Under the pieces are notes generated by a model that was not told the DNA's origin, ran no database searches, and was given only the letters and a program-made list of their open reading frames with translations. A DNA stretch of 64,000 bases, from contig NZ_AHCD03000034.1 in NCBI RefSeq assembly GCF_000238295.3, positions 248,001 to 312,000 on the forward strand, given 5' to 3'. Positions 52,002-61,096 of the stretch are shown piece by piece. A program made the position numbers and the translations under genes. The DNA is from Pseudoalteromonas rubra. GTDB taxonomy: Bacteria; Pseudomonadota; Gammaproteobacteria; Enterobacterales; Alteromonadaceae. How positions within the stretch are numbered: position 1 is the first letter of the stretch; the number at the start of each line of letters is the position of its first letter.

Positions 52002-52780
52002 TGCAATTTTATGACTTTCTTACCCGGGCATTGCGCACTGGGGGAGTGACACAAAACGCTACTTTAATCGTGCATAGTGCTTTTAGGCCCCTGGCCCAAC
52101 ATCAGGTTGCCCCTGCTGCATTGTGTGAAACCCTGGTGGAACACTGCAAAACCGGCAACGTCATCATGCCAACCATGAGCTGGCGCACTGTCACACCGCA
52201 AAATCCGGTATTTGACTGGCACAAGACACGCTCACATACCGGTGTTATGACTGAGTTATTTCGTACTCAATTCGCCACTCACCGTAGCCTTCACCCTACC
52301 CATTCGGTAGCGGCAATAGGACGAGATGCCCACGAGATAACAGCCGCCCACCACCTGGATCCTGGCCCATGCTCTGTGCATAGTCCATACGGCATAATAG
52401 AAAACTCAGCGCTGCGCGAACAGTGCTACATATTGCACCTGGGTGTAGCTTTGGAGAGCTGCACCTATATCCACCATTTCGAAGAAATATTTGCGCCTGA
52501 AATCTATCTGACACAAAACCTGGAAAACTATACCCTGGTGGATAAATCAGGCAACCCGGTTGAGTATCGGCTACACAGACATACCAAGCGAGTGCGTGAT
52601 TTTCATCAGTTTGGTTCACGGCTACAACGCTCTGATGGCATACATGTTTTCCACTTTGGTCAGTATGATGTCACGCTGGTAAATGTCAGTGTGTTGTCAC
52701 ACGTCGTCAAGCAGGCATTTGCATCCTCTTTGCACGCAACCCTTGCGCCATACTCATATATGGAGCGGTCAACAATATGA
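52001..52780 (+). CDS. AAC(3)-family N-acetyltransferase
   Basis: A 259-residue protein of the AAC(3) fold, with LIVHSAFRPL, LHPTHSVAAIG, HHLDPGPCSVHSPYG and LHLGVALESCTYIHHFEE. In polysaccharide and flagellin glycan clusters this fold acetylates amino sugars using acetyl-CoA rather than giving drug resistance. Its start is a GTG sharing a base with the previous stop. A nearby DegT aminotransferase could supply the amino group. Confidence 0.86.
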   Translation: MQFYDFLTRALRTGGVTQNATLIVHSAFRPLAQHQVAPAALCETLVEHCKTGNVIMPTMSWRTVTPQNPVFDWHKTRSHTGVMTELFRTQFATHRSLHPTHSVAAIGRDAHEITAAHHLDPGPCSVHSPYGIIENSALREQCYILHLGVALESCTYIHHFEEIFAPEIYLTQNLENYTLVDKSGNPVEYRLHRHTKRVRDFHQFGSRLQRSDGIHVFHFGQYDVTLVNVSVLSHVVKQAFASSLHATLAPYSYMERSTI

Positions 52781-53310
52781 GTCACCTCGCTGAATTCAAT
52801 ACATCGCCTCACTTAGCGATTGACCAGGAAAAAATTAAAGAACTATTGCTTAAGGCGCAATCATCGGGCAGCAATCACTATCGACTTTGTCTGCATCAGG
52901 ATACTAACAGCCTCATTCAGGAAATGATCATTGTGGTATTGAAAGGTGCATTATTTCCGGTGCATAAACATCCACCCGGCAAGAGTGAGTCGATCCATTT
53001 AATTGACGGTGAGCTTAGCACTTTCCTGTTTGATGATGATGGCACCGTAATCGACATCATGCATCTTAGCTCTAACAGTAAAAATCCAAACCGATCACTG
53101 ATCCAGCGTATCAATGGAGATATTTGGCATCTGCCACTTTGCACAAGTCAGTACGCCATCTACCATGAAATATATGCTGGCCCTTATGACAAAGAGCAAG
53201 ATGTGGCGATTCCACCATGGTCACCTCAACCACAAGAGCCGGCTGCTTTGAAGCAATTCTATCAAGCATTGCAAGATACCTATTTAGAAAATAAGAACGA
53301 TGAAACGTAA
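52777..53310 (+). CDS. WbuC-like cupin-fold metalloprotein
   Basis: The 177-residue product has a cupin with PVHKHPPGKSESIHLIDGEL, whose His residues and Glu form a metal site, as in WbuC of O-antigen clusters. The function of WbuC is not established. It overlaps the acetyltransferase gene by 4 bases and the aminotransferase by 11. Confidence 0.8.
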   Translation: MSHLAEFNTSPHLAIDQEKIKELLLKAQSSGSNHYRLCLHQDTNSLIQEMIIVVLKGALFPVHKHPPGKSESIHLIDGELSTFLFDDDGTVIDIMHLSSNSKNPNRSLIQRINGDIWHLPLCTSQYAIYHEIYAGPYDKEQDVAIPPWSPQPQEPAALKQFYQALQDTYLENKNDET

Positions 53311-54529
53311 TAAACAAATACTAGCCATTCATGGGGGTGAGAAACTGATCACCCAGGGAATGCCAAAGCGTGTCGCTTTTGGTGAGGCAGAGGTGAGCGC
53401 GTTAAATGAAGCGGTCAGCTATTACTCTAACTCCGATGTTGACCCGGGCTACTTTGGCCCATTTGAAAATAGCTACTGTGAAAAATTCAGCGAGTATATG
53501 GGCGGTGGCTTTACGGCTGCTGTAGCAACGGGTACAGGCGCCTTATTCGTGGCACTTGCTGCATTAGAGCTGCCTGAAGGTAGCCATATCGTCATGTCGC
53601 CAATTACAGATCCCGGCTCCTTGAATGCGGCAATTTTGAACGGCTATAAGGTATCTCTGGCAGACACTGAACCAGGCAGTTTGAATACCTCATGGGCTCA
53701 GATTGAACAAGTCATCACACCCGAAACAAGCGCCATTTTGCTCGTCCATTGCGCAGGCATTGCCGCAGATATCGAACTGATTGCTGAACAAGCAAAAGCA
53801 AGGGGTATCAAGTTACTGGAGGATTGCTCACAATCTCCCGGCGCACACTGCAAAGGGAAAAAACTCGGCACATTTGGCGATATTGCAGCACTGTCAACCA
53901 TGTACAGAAAAAGTCTGGCTTCCGGGGGAAGTGGCGGGCTTATTTATACCCAAGATAAAAGCTTGTACTATAAAGTCCTTGCCCACGGCGACAGAGGGAA
54001 AGATTTTGCCAGTGAAGATTATCAGGAACGCAATGCAGAAACGTACATGTTCCCCGCCCTTAACTGGAACACCAACGAGCTCTCTTGTGCCATCGGCATC
54101 GCCTCATTGATGAGGTTAGATGACACCATCAAAAAAAGAGCGCTATTCTGCTCACGGATGATAGAGCTCATCAATTCCACGCAACTGTGCACAGCGGAGG
54201 CGTTTATCGATGGCACCTCGCCTTTTTTCCTGACGGTGTATTTAAACACAGATGATCATACTCTGGACAAAGACGCATTCTGTAATGCGCTGCTCGGGGA
54301 AGGGGTTGAGCTGAACCCACACTACCGTTTTGTGGTATCCCAGTGGCCCTGGGCGAAAAAACACCTGGTATCGGACAAAAAAACACCTAACGCTATTGCA
54401 GCAAGAGATGCCTCTTTTAATCTCTATCTAAATGAAAATTATACAATCGAAACAGCGCAAATCATTTATGAAGCGTTCCTAAAAGTAGAAGCCTACTTTT
54501 TAGATTCAATGAAAGCTGATTTAAAATAA
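53300..54529 (+). CDS. DegT/DnrJ/EryC1/StrS-type aminotransferase
   Basis: A 409-residue PLP-dependent sugar aminotransferase. It has the EDCSQSPGAH stretch (about 174-183) and the PLP lysine Lys204 in YRKSLASGGSGG. Its C-terminal half (from about residue 219) lies in the left copy of a 1137-bp tandem duplication but is intact. It probably puts an amino group on a keto sugar made by the dehydratases of the operon. Some DegT proteins are instead dehydratases; the lysine argues for transamination. Confidence 0.88.
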   Translation: MKRNKQILAIHGGEKLITQGMPKRVAFGEAEVSALNEAVSYYSNSDVDPGYFGPFENSYCEKFSEYMGGGFTAAVATGTGALFVALAALELPEGSHIVMSPITDPGSLNAAILNGYKVSLADTEPGSLNTSWAQIEQVITPETSAILLVHCAGIAADIELIAEQAKARGIKLLEDCSQSPGAHCKGKKLGTFGDIAALSTMYRKSLASGGSGGLIYTQDKSLYYKVLAHGDRGKDFASEDYQERNAETYMFPALNWNTNELSCAIGIASLMRLDDTIKKRALFCSRMIELINSTQLCTAEAFIDGTSPFFLTVYLNTDDHTLDKDAFCNALLGEGVELNPHYRFVVSQWPWAKKHLVSDKKTPNAIAARDASFNLYLNENYTIETAQIIYEAFLKVEAYFLDSMKADLK

Positions 54530-55093
54530 TGAGAACCCTTATGAACCAAAGTCAGAGTGAATTGGCAAAGCAGTATTTTCATCACAGAAATGACTGTCGA
54601 TTATGCCTCAGCGAAAACGTGGTCAAAGCTATCCCTTTCAAGCCAACACCGATTGCTGAAAAGTACAGTGACTCACAACAAAAAGACACCTGCCCACTGT
54701 TCCCTGTTGATCTCTATATCTGTCAGGATTGCGGCCATGTGCAAATATTAGATGTGATTGCACCTGAGTACCTGTGGGCTGATTACACTTACCATTCAGG
54801 TCAGACTCAGGGGATCATCGATCACTTTAAAGACGTTTCAGAGCTGATCCTCGACAAATATGGCCCGCTTCCTCAGCCCTTCGTGCTGGATGTAGGCAGC
54901 AATGACGGGACCTTCTTAAAGTGCTTTAAAGAAAAAGGCTTCAAAGTACTAGGCATCGATCCGGCCAGCGATATTGCAGCCCAGGCTACCCGCAATGGGA
55001 TTGAAACAATTGCGGACTTAATGACTGCCGAAAACGGCCAAAAAATTGTTGCTCAGCACGGTCAGGCTTCTTTAGTAACCGCTTTTAACGTGT
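53956..55093. repeat. Tandem duplication in sugar operon, copy 1
   Basis: This 1138-base stretch is repeated exactly at 55093-56230 (offset 1137), covering the end of the aminotransferase gene and the start of the methyltransferase gene. The copies share one base at the junction. I found no difference between copies where compared. Confidence 0.95.
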
Positions 55094-55095
55094 AA
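54529..55095 (+). pseudogene. Truncated C-methyltransferase (first 188 residues only)
   Basis: Identical to the first 188 residues of the full gene at 55666. It includes the Cys-rich zinc-binding start (CRLCLSENVV...CQDCGH) and SAM motif I (LDVGSNDGTFL), then a stop codon created at the repeat junction after FNV. It lacks the rest of the methyltransferase core and the C-terminal domain, so it is very unlikely to be active. Confidence 0.9.
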
Positions 55096-56230
55096 AAGCT
55101 TGTACTATAAAGTCCTTGCCCACGGCGACAGAGGGAAAGATTTTGCCAGTGAAGATTATCAGGAACGCAATGCAGAAACGTACATGTTCCCCGCCCTTAA
55201 CTGGAACACCAACGAGCTCTCTTGTGCCATCGGCATCGCCTCATTGATGAGGTTAGATGACACCATCAAAAAAAGAGCGCTATTCTGCTCACGGATGATA
55301 GAGCTCATCAATTCCACGCAACTGTGCACAGCGGAGGCGTTTATCGATGGCACCTCGCCTTTTTTCCTGACGGTGTATTTAAACACAGATGATCATACTC
55401 TGGACAAAGACGCATTCTGTAATGCGCTGCTCGGGGAAGGGGTTGAGCTGAACCCACACTACCGTTTTGTGGTATCCCAGTGGCCCTGGGCGAAAAAACA
55501 CCTGGTATCGGACAAAAAAACACCTAACGCTATTGCAGCAAGAGATGCCTCTTTTAATCTCTATCTAAATGAAAATTATACAATCGAAACAGCGCAAATC
55601 ATTTATGAAGCGTTCCTAAAAGTAGAAGCCTACTTTTTAGATTCAATGAAAGCTGATTTAAAATAATGAGAACCCTTATGAACCAAAGTCAGAGTGAATT
55701 GGCAAAGCAGTATTTTCATCACAGAAATGACTGTCGATTATGCCTCAGCGAAAACGTGGTCAAAGCTATCCCTTTCAAGCCAACACCGATTGCTGAAAAG
55801 TACAGTGACTCACAACAAAAAGACACCTGCCCACTGTTCCCTGTTGATCTCTATATCTGTCAGGATTGCGGCCATGTGCAAATATTAGATGTGATTGCAC
55901 CTGAGTACCTGTGGGCTGATTACACTTACCATTCAGGTCAGACTCAGGGGATCATCGATCACTTTAAAGACGTTTCAGAGCTGATCCTCGACAAATATGG
56001 CCCGCTTCCTCAGCCCTTCGTGCTGGATGTAGGCAGCAATGACGGGACCTTCTTAAAGTGCTTTAAAGAAAAAGGCTTCAAAGTACTAGGCATCGATCCG
56101 GCCAGCGATATTGCAGCCCAGGCTACCCGCAATGGGATTGAAACAATTGCGGACTTAATGACTGCCGAAAACGGCCAAAAAATTGTTGCTCAGCACGGTC
56201 AGGCTTCTTTAGTAACCGCTTTTAACGTGT
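55093..56230. repeat. Tandem duplication in sugar operon, copy 2
   Basis: Exact second copy of 53956-55093. It ends inside the full methyltransferase gene. No mobile element ends are visible at the boundaries. Confidence 0.95.
55100..55666 (+). pseudogene. Aminotransferase C-terminal fragment
   Basis: Identical to residues about 222-409 of the complete aminotransferase at 53300. It lacks the PLP lysine (Lys204) and has no ribosome site of its own. It is a by-product of the tandem duplication, open only because the repeat keeps the frame. Confidence 0.9.
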
Positions 56231-56964
56231 TTGCACATGCGGACGAAATGCGTGACCTGCTCAAAGGAATTGCAACAACCCTGGCAGCCGATGGGTTATT
56301 TGTGTTTGAAGTATCCTATCTCAAAGACATCATAGATAAGATGCTTATTGGTACCATCTTCCATGAACATTTATGCAACCATTCTCTTAAACCTATGATC
56401 AACTTTCTTGCCGCAGAAGGGCTGGAAGTGATCCATGTTGAGCATGTGTCGATCCAGGGTGGTTCCATTATCGGATTCGCTCAGCATAAATCAGGCCCTC
56501 GCCCAACTCAGCCTTCTGTTGCTGAGATGGTCAAACAAGAGGACGCCAGTGACTTGCACAGCATGACCACAATGAATGCATTCGTTGCGCGCTTTGACAC
56601 CATGAAAGAGCAAGCCAAGGCCCTGATTGCCAAGCACCAACCTGGTGTCATCGCAGCTTATGGTGCGGCACGCAGTGGCCCTATGCTGTTAACTCAATAT
56701 GACATTGGTGCTGACATCACAGAAATTTATGATGACCACGCACAAAAAGTTGGACGCTACTCACCCGGCGACAGTATTCTCGTTGAGCCAACCGCAAAGC
56801 TCATGGACACAATGCCAAAATTAACCGTGATACTGGCCTGGATCCATGCCAAAGCCATTGTCAGAAAGCACCTGGATTATCTCGAACAAGGCGGTGCATT
56901 TTTAACCTTAACACCCCAGGTCGTACTCATCACGAAAGAGAACTATGCAGACTTCATCCGCTAA
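55666..56964 (+). CDS. Nucleotide-sugar C-methyltransferase (NovU/TcaB9-type)
   Basis: The complete 432-residue enzyme has an N-terminal zinc-binding domain (four Cys: CRLC...CQDC), a class I methyltransferase core (LDVGSNDGTFLKCF, DGLFVFEVSYLKDII) and the C-terminal Rossmann-like domain (IAAYGAARSGPMLL). This layout is that of sugar C-methyltransferases acting at C3 or C5 of 4-keto sugars in natural-product pathways. The HEHLCNHS stretch agrees with family active-site histidines. It overlaps the next gene by 20 bases. Confidence 0.88.
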   Translation: MRTLMNQSQSELAKQYFHHRNDCRLCLSENVVKAIPFKPTPIAEKYSDSQQKDTCPLFPVDLYICQDCGHVQILDVIAPEYLWADYTYHSGQTQGIIDHFKDVSELILDKYGPLPQPFVLDVGSNDGTFLKCFKEKGFKVLGIDPASDIAAQATRNGIETIADLMTAENGQKIVAQHGQASLVTAFNVFAHADEMRDLLKGIATTLAADGLFVFEVSYLKDIIDKMLIGTIFHEHLCNHSLKPMINFLAAEGLEVIHVEHVSIQGGSIIGFAQHKSGPRPTQPSVAEMVKQEDASDLHSMTTMNAFVARFDTMKEQAKALIAKHQPGVIAAYGAARSGPMLLTQYDIGADITEIYDDHAQKVGRYSPGDSILVEPTAKLMDTMPKLTVILAWIHAKAIVRKHLDYLEQGGAFLTLTPQVVLITKENYADFIR

Positions 56965-58006
56965 AATAAAACTGGGCTTCATTGGCGCCGGTTTCATCGG
57001 CCAGGTTGCGCATATTGAGAACTATGCTCAGCTGACTGACTGTGAACTACACGGAATAGCGGATCTGCGCCCAGAATTGCTGGTACAAGTTGCCAGCAAG
57101 TTTGGTTTTAATCACACCTATGCCGATCACCATGCGCTGCTTGAGGACGATGACATTGATGCCGTTGTGGTCGTAACAGCACGTGCTCACACCGTAGAAG
57201 TGGTCAGAGATTGTCTGCTCGCCGGGAAACATGTGTTCAGTGAAAAGCCCATGGCTGGTAACAGTAAAGATGCCAGCGCATTGGTCGAACTGGCCAAAGC
57301 CCGAGGGCTCGTTTACTGCGTGGGTTACATGAAACGCTTTGATGGCGGTGTAATAAAAGCAAAAGCCGTTTTTTCACAGCTGATCGACACTAAAGAATTA
57401 GGCGAATTACTGCAGGTCAACGCCCACTGCTACATGGGTGATAGCTATTGCAAAGCTGGTGGCTATATTCACTCTCAGCAGCCACGACCGCAAATGCCTG
57501 ATGAGGCCGACTTTGCACCTGACTGGCTCACTAAAGAACATCGTCCGCTGTTCGCGCGCTATGTCAACGTACACTCACACTTGTTGAATTTACTCAGGTA
57601 TTTTCTAGACTGTGACTTGGGCGTCGAGTACTTTAACTTTGTATCGGCAAAAGCCCATGTGTGTGTTATGCGGACTGACCGCCAGCTCGTGACTTTGCAT
57701 ACGGGTGAAGTAGACCAAAAAGACTGGCAGGAACAGTGCACATTTGTGTTTGAACATGGTCAGTTGCAGCTTACTTTGCCACCCGCTCTGCTACGTAATG
57801 TCCCTGCCCGGGTCGAATTGCAGCGCAACGGTGAGATCAGCGAAAAAACCCAGTATCAGGTTCCCTGGTCCTGGGCATTTAAAGAGCAAGCTCAGGCGTT
57901 TCTTGATGCATTGCAACAGCATAACCTTAGCAGCCCAATCGCTGCTAGTGAGGCACTATCCGACATTCAACTTGCAGAGGCAATATGGCAAAAGATCAAC
58001 AATTAA
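56945..58006 (+). CDS. Gfo/Idh/MocA-family oxidoreductase
   Basis: The second such enzyme in the window (353 residues), with NAD(P) motif IGAGFIGQVAHIENY and the EKP motif in VFSEKPMAGNS. It probably reduces or oxidises the ring of the keto sugar after C-methylation, or acts as a ketoreductase. It overlaps the genes on both sides. Confidence 0.87.
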   Translation: MQTSSAKIKLGFIGAGFIGQVAHIENYAQLTDCELHGIADLRPELLVQVASKFGFNHTYADHHALLEDDDIDAVVVVTARAHTVEVVRDCLLAGKHVFSEKPMAGNSKDASALVELAKARGLVYCVGYMKRFDGGVIKAKAVFSQLIDTKELGELLQVNAHCYMGDSYCKAGGYIHSQQPRPQMPDEADFAPDWLTKEHRPLFARYVNVHSHLLNLLRYFLDCDLGVEYFNFVSAKAHVCVMRTDRQLVTLHTGEVDQKDWQEQCTFVFEHGQLQLTLPPALLRNVPARVELQRNGEISEKTQYQVPWSWAFKEQAQAFLDALQQHNLSSPIAASEALSDIQLAEAIWQKINN

Positions 58007-58869
58007 CGCCAATTATATTTGGTGCCAGCGGGTTACTGGGCAGCCACTTGTTTAGCCACTTCATAAAGACACGGCCGAATTCAATTGGCACCTATGCCCG
58101 TAATCCACAACCAGGCATGCAACAGTTTCAGCTTCAGGAAAACACGCTGGCTGATCTGACACTGAGTTCGTCGTGTCACTATATAGCCATCATTTGCGCT
58201 TCACTCACCAACATTGGCGCAATTAACGCGGATCCCCAAAAAGCAGCCAAAGTGAATGTTGACGCAACACTTGCCCTGATCAACGAACTCCATGAACAGC
58301 AGATCCCGATTATCTTTGTCTCTTCTGACAATGTTTTTACCGGTGATCAGGGAGGCTATACCGATGATAGCTTAGCCCCTGCCGTTTCTGAGTATGGCAA
58401 GCAAAAACGCCGTGTAGAGACAGCTTTGATGTCACTCACTGAAGGTCAGGCCACTGTCATACGGCTGGCAAAAATCATTGGCAGCCCAGGCGCTGACGGA
58501 ACGATCCTCAATGATATCGCAGGCCAGATAAACTCAGGGGATCCGGTCAAAGCCGCCACGGATTTGATTTTCAATCCGACTGACGTCAAAGATATTGTCC
58601 GTGCTGTCGACTTCCTGGTAGAGCAAAACGTTAAAGGTGTGTTTAACTTTTGCAACCCAGAATCCTTCAGTCGCTATGACCTGGCTAAAATGATAGCCAC
58701 TGCACTACAAAGTGATACACCGCTTCAGCAAATCCGTTTTTCAGAGCTGGACCCAAGTGGTAAGCGCCCCCTGAACACAACCATGATAAACTCTGCACGC
58801 TTCTCTGAATTCAACTTCACATCTGTGCAAAGCTGTATTGAAACCGGTATCGGGCAATGGAAAAAATAA
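57985..58869 (+). CDS. SDR-type sugar-nucleotide reductase (RmlD-like)
   Basis: A 294-residue SDR with IIFGASGLLGSHLFSHF, VSSDNVFTGDQGGYTD and the Tyr-Lys pair in EYGKQK, closest in style to dTDP-4-dehydrorhamnose reductase. It likely reduces a 4-keto group on the operon's sugar. Its start overlaps the preceding gene by 22 bases. Confidence 0.85.
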   Translation: MAKDQQLTPIIFGASGLLGSHLFSHFIKTRPNSIGTYARNPQPGMQQFQLQENTLADLTLSSSCHYIAIICASLTNIGAINADPQKAAKVNVDATLALINELHEQQIPIIFVSSDNVFTGDQGGYTDDSLAPAVSEYGKQKRRVETALMSLTEGQATVIRLAKIIGSPGADGTILNDIAGQINSGDPVKAATDLIFNPTDVKDIVRAVDFLVEQNVKGVFNFCNPESFSRYDLAKMIATALQSDTPLQQIRFSELDPSGKRPLNTTMINSARFSEFNFTSVQSCIETGIGQWKK

Positions 58870-60320
58870 CTCATAAGCCAAAACGCGTGTTAGTACAGGG
58901 CAATTTTGATGTGCTCCATCCGGGTCACATCAGATTGCTCAATTTCGCCCGGGATTGCGGTGATGAGCTCATTGTCGCAATCAATACTGATTCAGCAATG
59001 GCCGTAAAAAGCCGGGTAAAAGAAAAACACCGTTTGGAAATTGTGCAGTCGCTTGAATGTGTTGACGAGGCTTTTCTGACCGATCAGCCGCCGGAGCAGG
59101 TCGTAGAGCAACACCAACCGGCCATTGTAGTTAAAGGGAAAGAGTTTGAAACCCGGCACAATGCCGAGTTGAGCGCGCTGCAGCAATATGGTGGTAAACT
59201 GGTGTTCGGCTCTGGTGAATTTGAGACCAATGCTGACCATTATATTCGCCGCACCACCTCAGTTGGACGAAACTTTGACTACCAGGAAGCCAAGCAATTT
59301 GCACAACGTCATGGCATCACACAATCCGACTTAGTCAGCCTGTTTGAAAGTATGCGGGCCTTACGGGTACTCGTGATTGGAGAGGTCATTGTCGATGAGT
59401 ACGTGCAAGGTACAGCCGTCGGATTATCTCAGGAAGACCCCACCATAGTGATGACACCTAACCGTAAAGACAGGTTTCTGGGTGGGGCAGCCATCACTGC
59501 CGGGCATATCAAAGCACTGGGTGCCAAAGAGGTGACACTGGCTTCGGTGCTGGGTGAGGATAATACGGCCTTCTACGCCACTGAGAATATCTCAGGTTAT
59601 CAGGTCGAGCCCTTGTTCTTTACCGACACAAGCCGCCCTACCCCACTAAAAACCAGATATCGGGCAGGTAACAAAACACTGCTGCGTGTTAATCAGGTCA
59701 GGCAGCACAAAATTGCCCGTGAATTACAGGAACAAATTTACAATGCCATAGAGCAAAAGCTGGATTCGACAGATCTGCTGGTCTTTTCCGATTTTAATTA
59801 TGGTGTATTACCTCAACCGCTTGTTGAACGCTTAAGTACGGCGTGTCAGCAGCGTAACATTCGTATGGTCGCGGACAGCCAGACCTCCTCTCAGGTGGGT
59901 GACATTTCACGGTATTGTGGAATGGACCTGCTAACGCCGACAGAGAGAGAAGTGCGTGTTGCACTGAATAATACCGATGATGGCCTGGTGGTCCTGGCGC
60001 AAAAACTGATCGAGAAAACACAAAGTCAGAATCTGGTGATTACGCTGGCTGAGGAAGGGATACTGGTGCATAAACCCGATCTGCCCTTGCAAAAGTGGGA
60101 AAATGATCGCCTGCCAGCACTGAACCCAAACGCCGTTGACCCTGCGGGCGCTGGCGACTGCCTGCTGGCAGCCAGCTCTTTAGCACTGGTTGCAGGTGCC
60201 AACATATGGCAAGCCTGCTATCTGGGGAGTCTGGCAGCCGCTTGTCAGGTTGCATCTCTGGGCAACACCCCGTTGTCCTGTCAAATACTGGAAAAAGCCG
60301 TCAAGGACTCATTTAGTTAA
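58857..60320 (+). CDS. HldE-like bifunctional protein with reversed domain order
   Basis: The 487-residue protein joins a cytidylyltransferase-type nucleotidyltransferase (about 10-140: GNFDVLHPGHIRLLNFA) to a PfkB-family sugar kinase (about 165-487: LGGAAITAGHIKALGA, DPAGAGDCLLAASS). In HldE the kinase comes first and the nucleotidyltransferase last, so this is the opposite order. HldE phosphorylates heptose-7-phosphate at C1, then attaches ADP. Here it would activate the operon's sugar, together with the separate nucleotidyltransferase that follows. The residues expected for both activities seem present. It overlaps the previous gene by 13 bases. Confidence 0.88.
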   Translation: MEKITHKPKRVLVQGNFDVLHPGHIRLLNFARDCGDELIVAINTDSAMAVKSRVKEKHRLEIVQSLECVDEAFLTDQPPEQVVEQHQPAIVVKGKEFETRHNAELSALQQYGGKLVFGSGEFETNADHYIRRTTSVGRNFDYQEAKQFAQRHGITQSDLVSLFESMRALRVLVIGEVIVDEYVQGTAVGLSQEDPTIVMTPNRKDRFLGGAAITAGHIKALGAKEVTLASVLGEDNTAFYATENISGYQVEPLFFTDTSRPTPLKTRYRAGNKTLLRVNQVRQHKIARELQEQIYNAIEQKLDSTDLLVFSDFNYGVLPQPLVERLSTACQQRNIRMVADSQTSSQVGDISRYCGMDLLTPTEREVRVALNNTDDGLVVLAQKLIEKTQSQNLVITLAEEGILVHKPDLPLQKWENDRLPALNPNAVDPAGAGDCLLAASSLALVAGANIWQACYLGSLAAACQVASLGNTPLSCQILEKAVKDSFS

Positions 60321-60321
60321 T

Positions 60322-61065
60322 ATGAAAGCCATTTTACTCGCTGCTGGTCTTGGTACCCGCCTTCAGCCAATTACCAACACACTGCCAAAGTGCCTGGTTC
60401 CCATTAATGATGTGCCCCTGCTTGGCTTGTGGATAAACAAGCTAGTTCAACTAGGGGTAGAAGAGATCCTGATCAATACACACTATTTCAGTGAGCAGGT
60501 TGAAGCCTATGTGGCTGCGCACCCTGACAATGCCCGCATCACATTAAGTTATGAAACTGAACTGTTGGGTACCGCCGGGACGCTGGTCGCTAACCGAAGA
60601 TTCTGGCAGGACGAAACGTGCCTGGTGATCCATGCTGATAACTATTGTCAAAGCTCGCTACAAGGCATGCTTGAAGCACATCACCAGCGCCAGGCAAACA
60701 CCGATGCAACTTTGTTACTGTTTGAAACACCAACACCGCAAAGCTGCGGCATTGTGCAGCTGGACGAATATCAGGTCATCCAGGAGTTTCATGAGAAAGT
60801 CGCAAACCCACCCGGAAATCTTGCCAGTGGTGCCCTGTTTATATTTGGACCCGCGGTGTACGAGCGGTACTTTTCAGACCTAAAACCCAATCAGCATTAC
60901 GAGCTGAGTATCGATATAGTGCCGAATATGGTTGGCAAACTGCAAGGCTGGCGAGTAGACGACCACTATATTGATATTGGTACTCCACAAAGCTACGCAC
61001 ACGCGCAAAACCTAGCCAAACAGACTGCGCATCACACCTGTAATACTGGCTCAAACCTTGCTTAA
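60322..61065 (+). CDS. Sugar-1-phosphate nucleotidyltransferase (HddC/RmlA-like)
   Basis: The 247-residue product has AAGLGTRLQPITNTLPKCLVPI, GTAGTLVANRRFW and HADNYCQ, typical of nucleotidyltransferases. HddC, which makes GDP-D-glycero-D-manno-heptose, is one relative, and mannose-1-phosphate guanylyltransferase another. The start ATG follows the previous stop by 1 base; the longer open frame lies inside the HldE-like gene. Confidence 0.85.
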   Translation: MKAILLAAGLGTRLQPITNTLPKCLVPINDVPLLGLWINKLVQLGVEEILINTHYFSEQVEAYVAAHPDNARITLSYETELLGTAGTLVANRRFWQDETCLVIHADNYCQSSLQGMLEAHHQRQANTDATLLLFETPTPQSCGIVQLDEYQVIQEFHEKVANPPGNLASGALFIFGPAVYERYFSDLKPNQHYELSIDIVPNMVGKLQGWRVDDHYIDIGTPQSYAHAQNLAKQTAHHTCNTGSNLA

Positions 61066-61096
61066 TCACAGCATAGTTACTTCGAAGGATTTACAT

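Noticed and set aside
52001..52780. Aminoglycoside resistance gene
   Set aside because: The AAC(3) fold is shared with sugar acetyltransferases and the context is sugar biosynthesis.
55100..55666. Possible independent small aminotransferase gene
   Set aside because: It is identical to the C-terminal half of the gene at 53300, starts at TTG without a ribosome site and lacks the PLP lysine. It is a duplication remnant.
58857..60320. Housekeeping hldE for LPS core
   Set aside because: The domain order is reversed relative to canonical HldE and the gene sits inside a specialised sugar operon.
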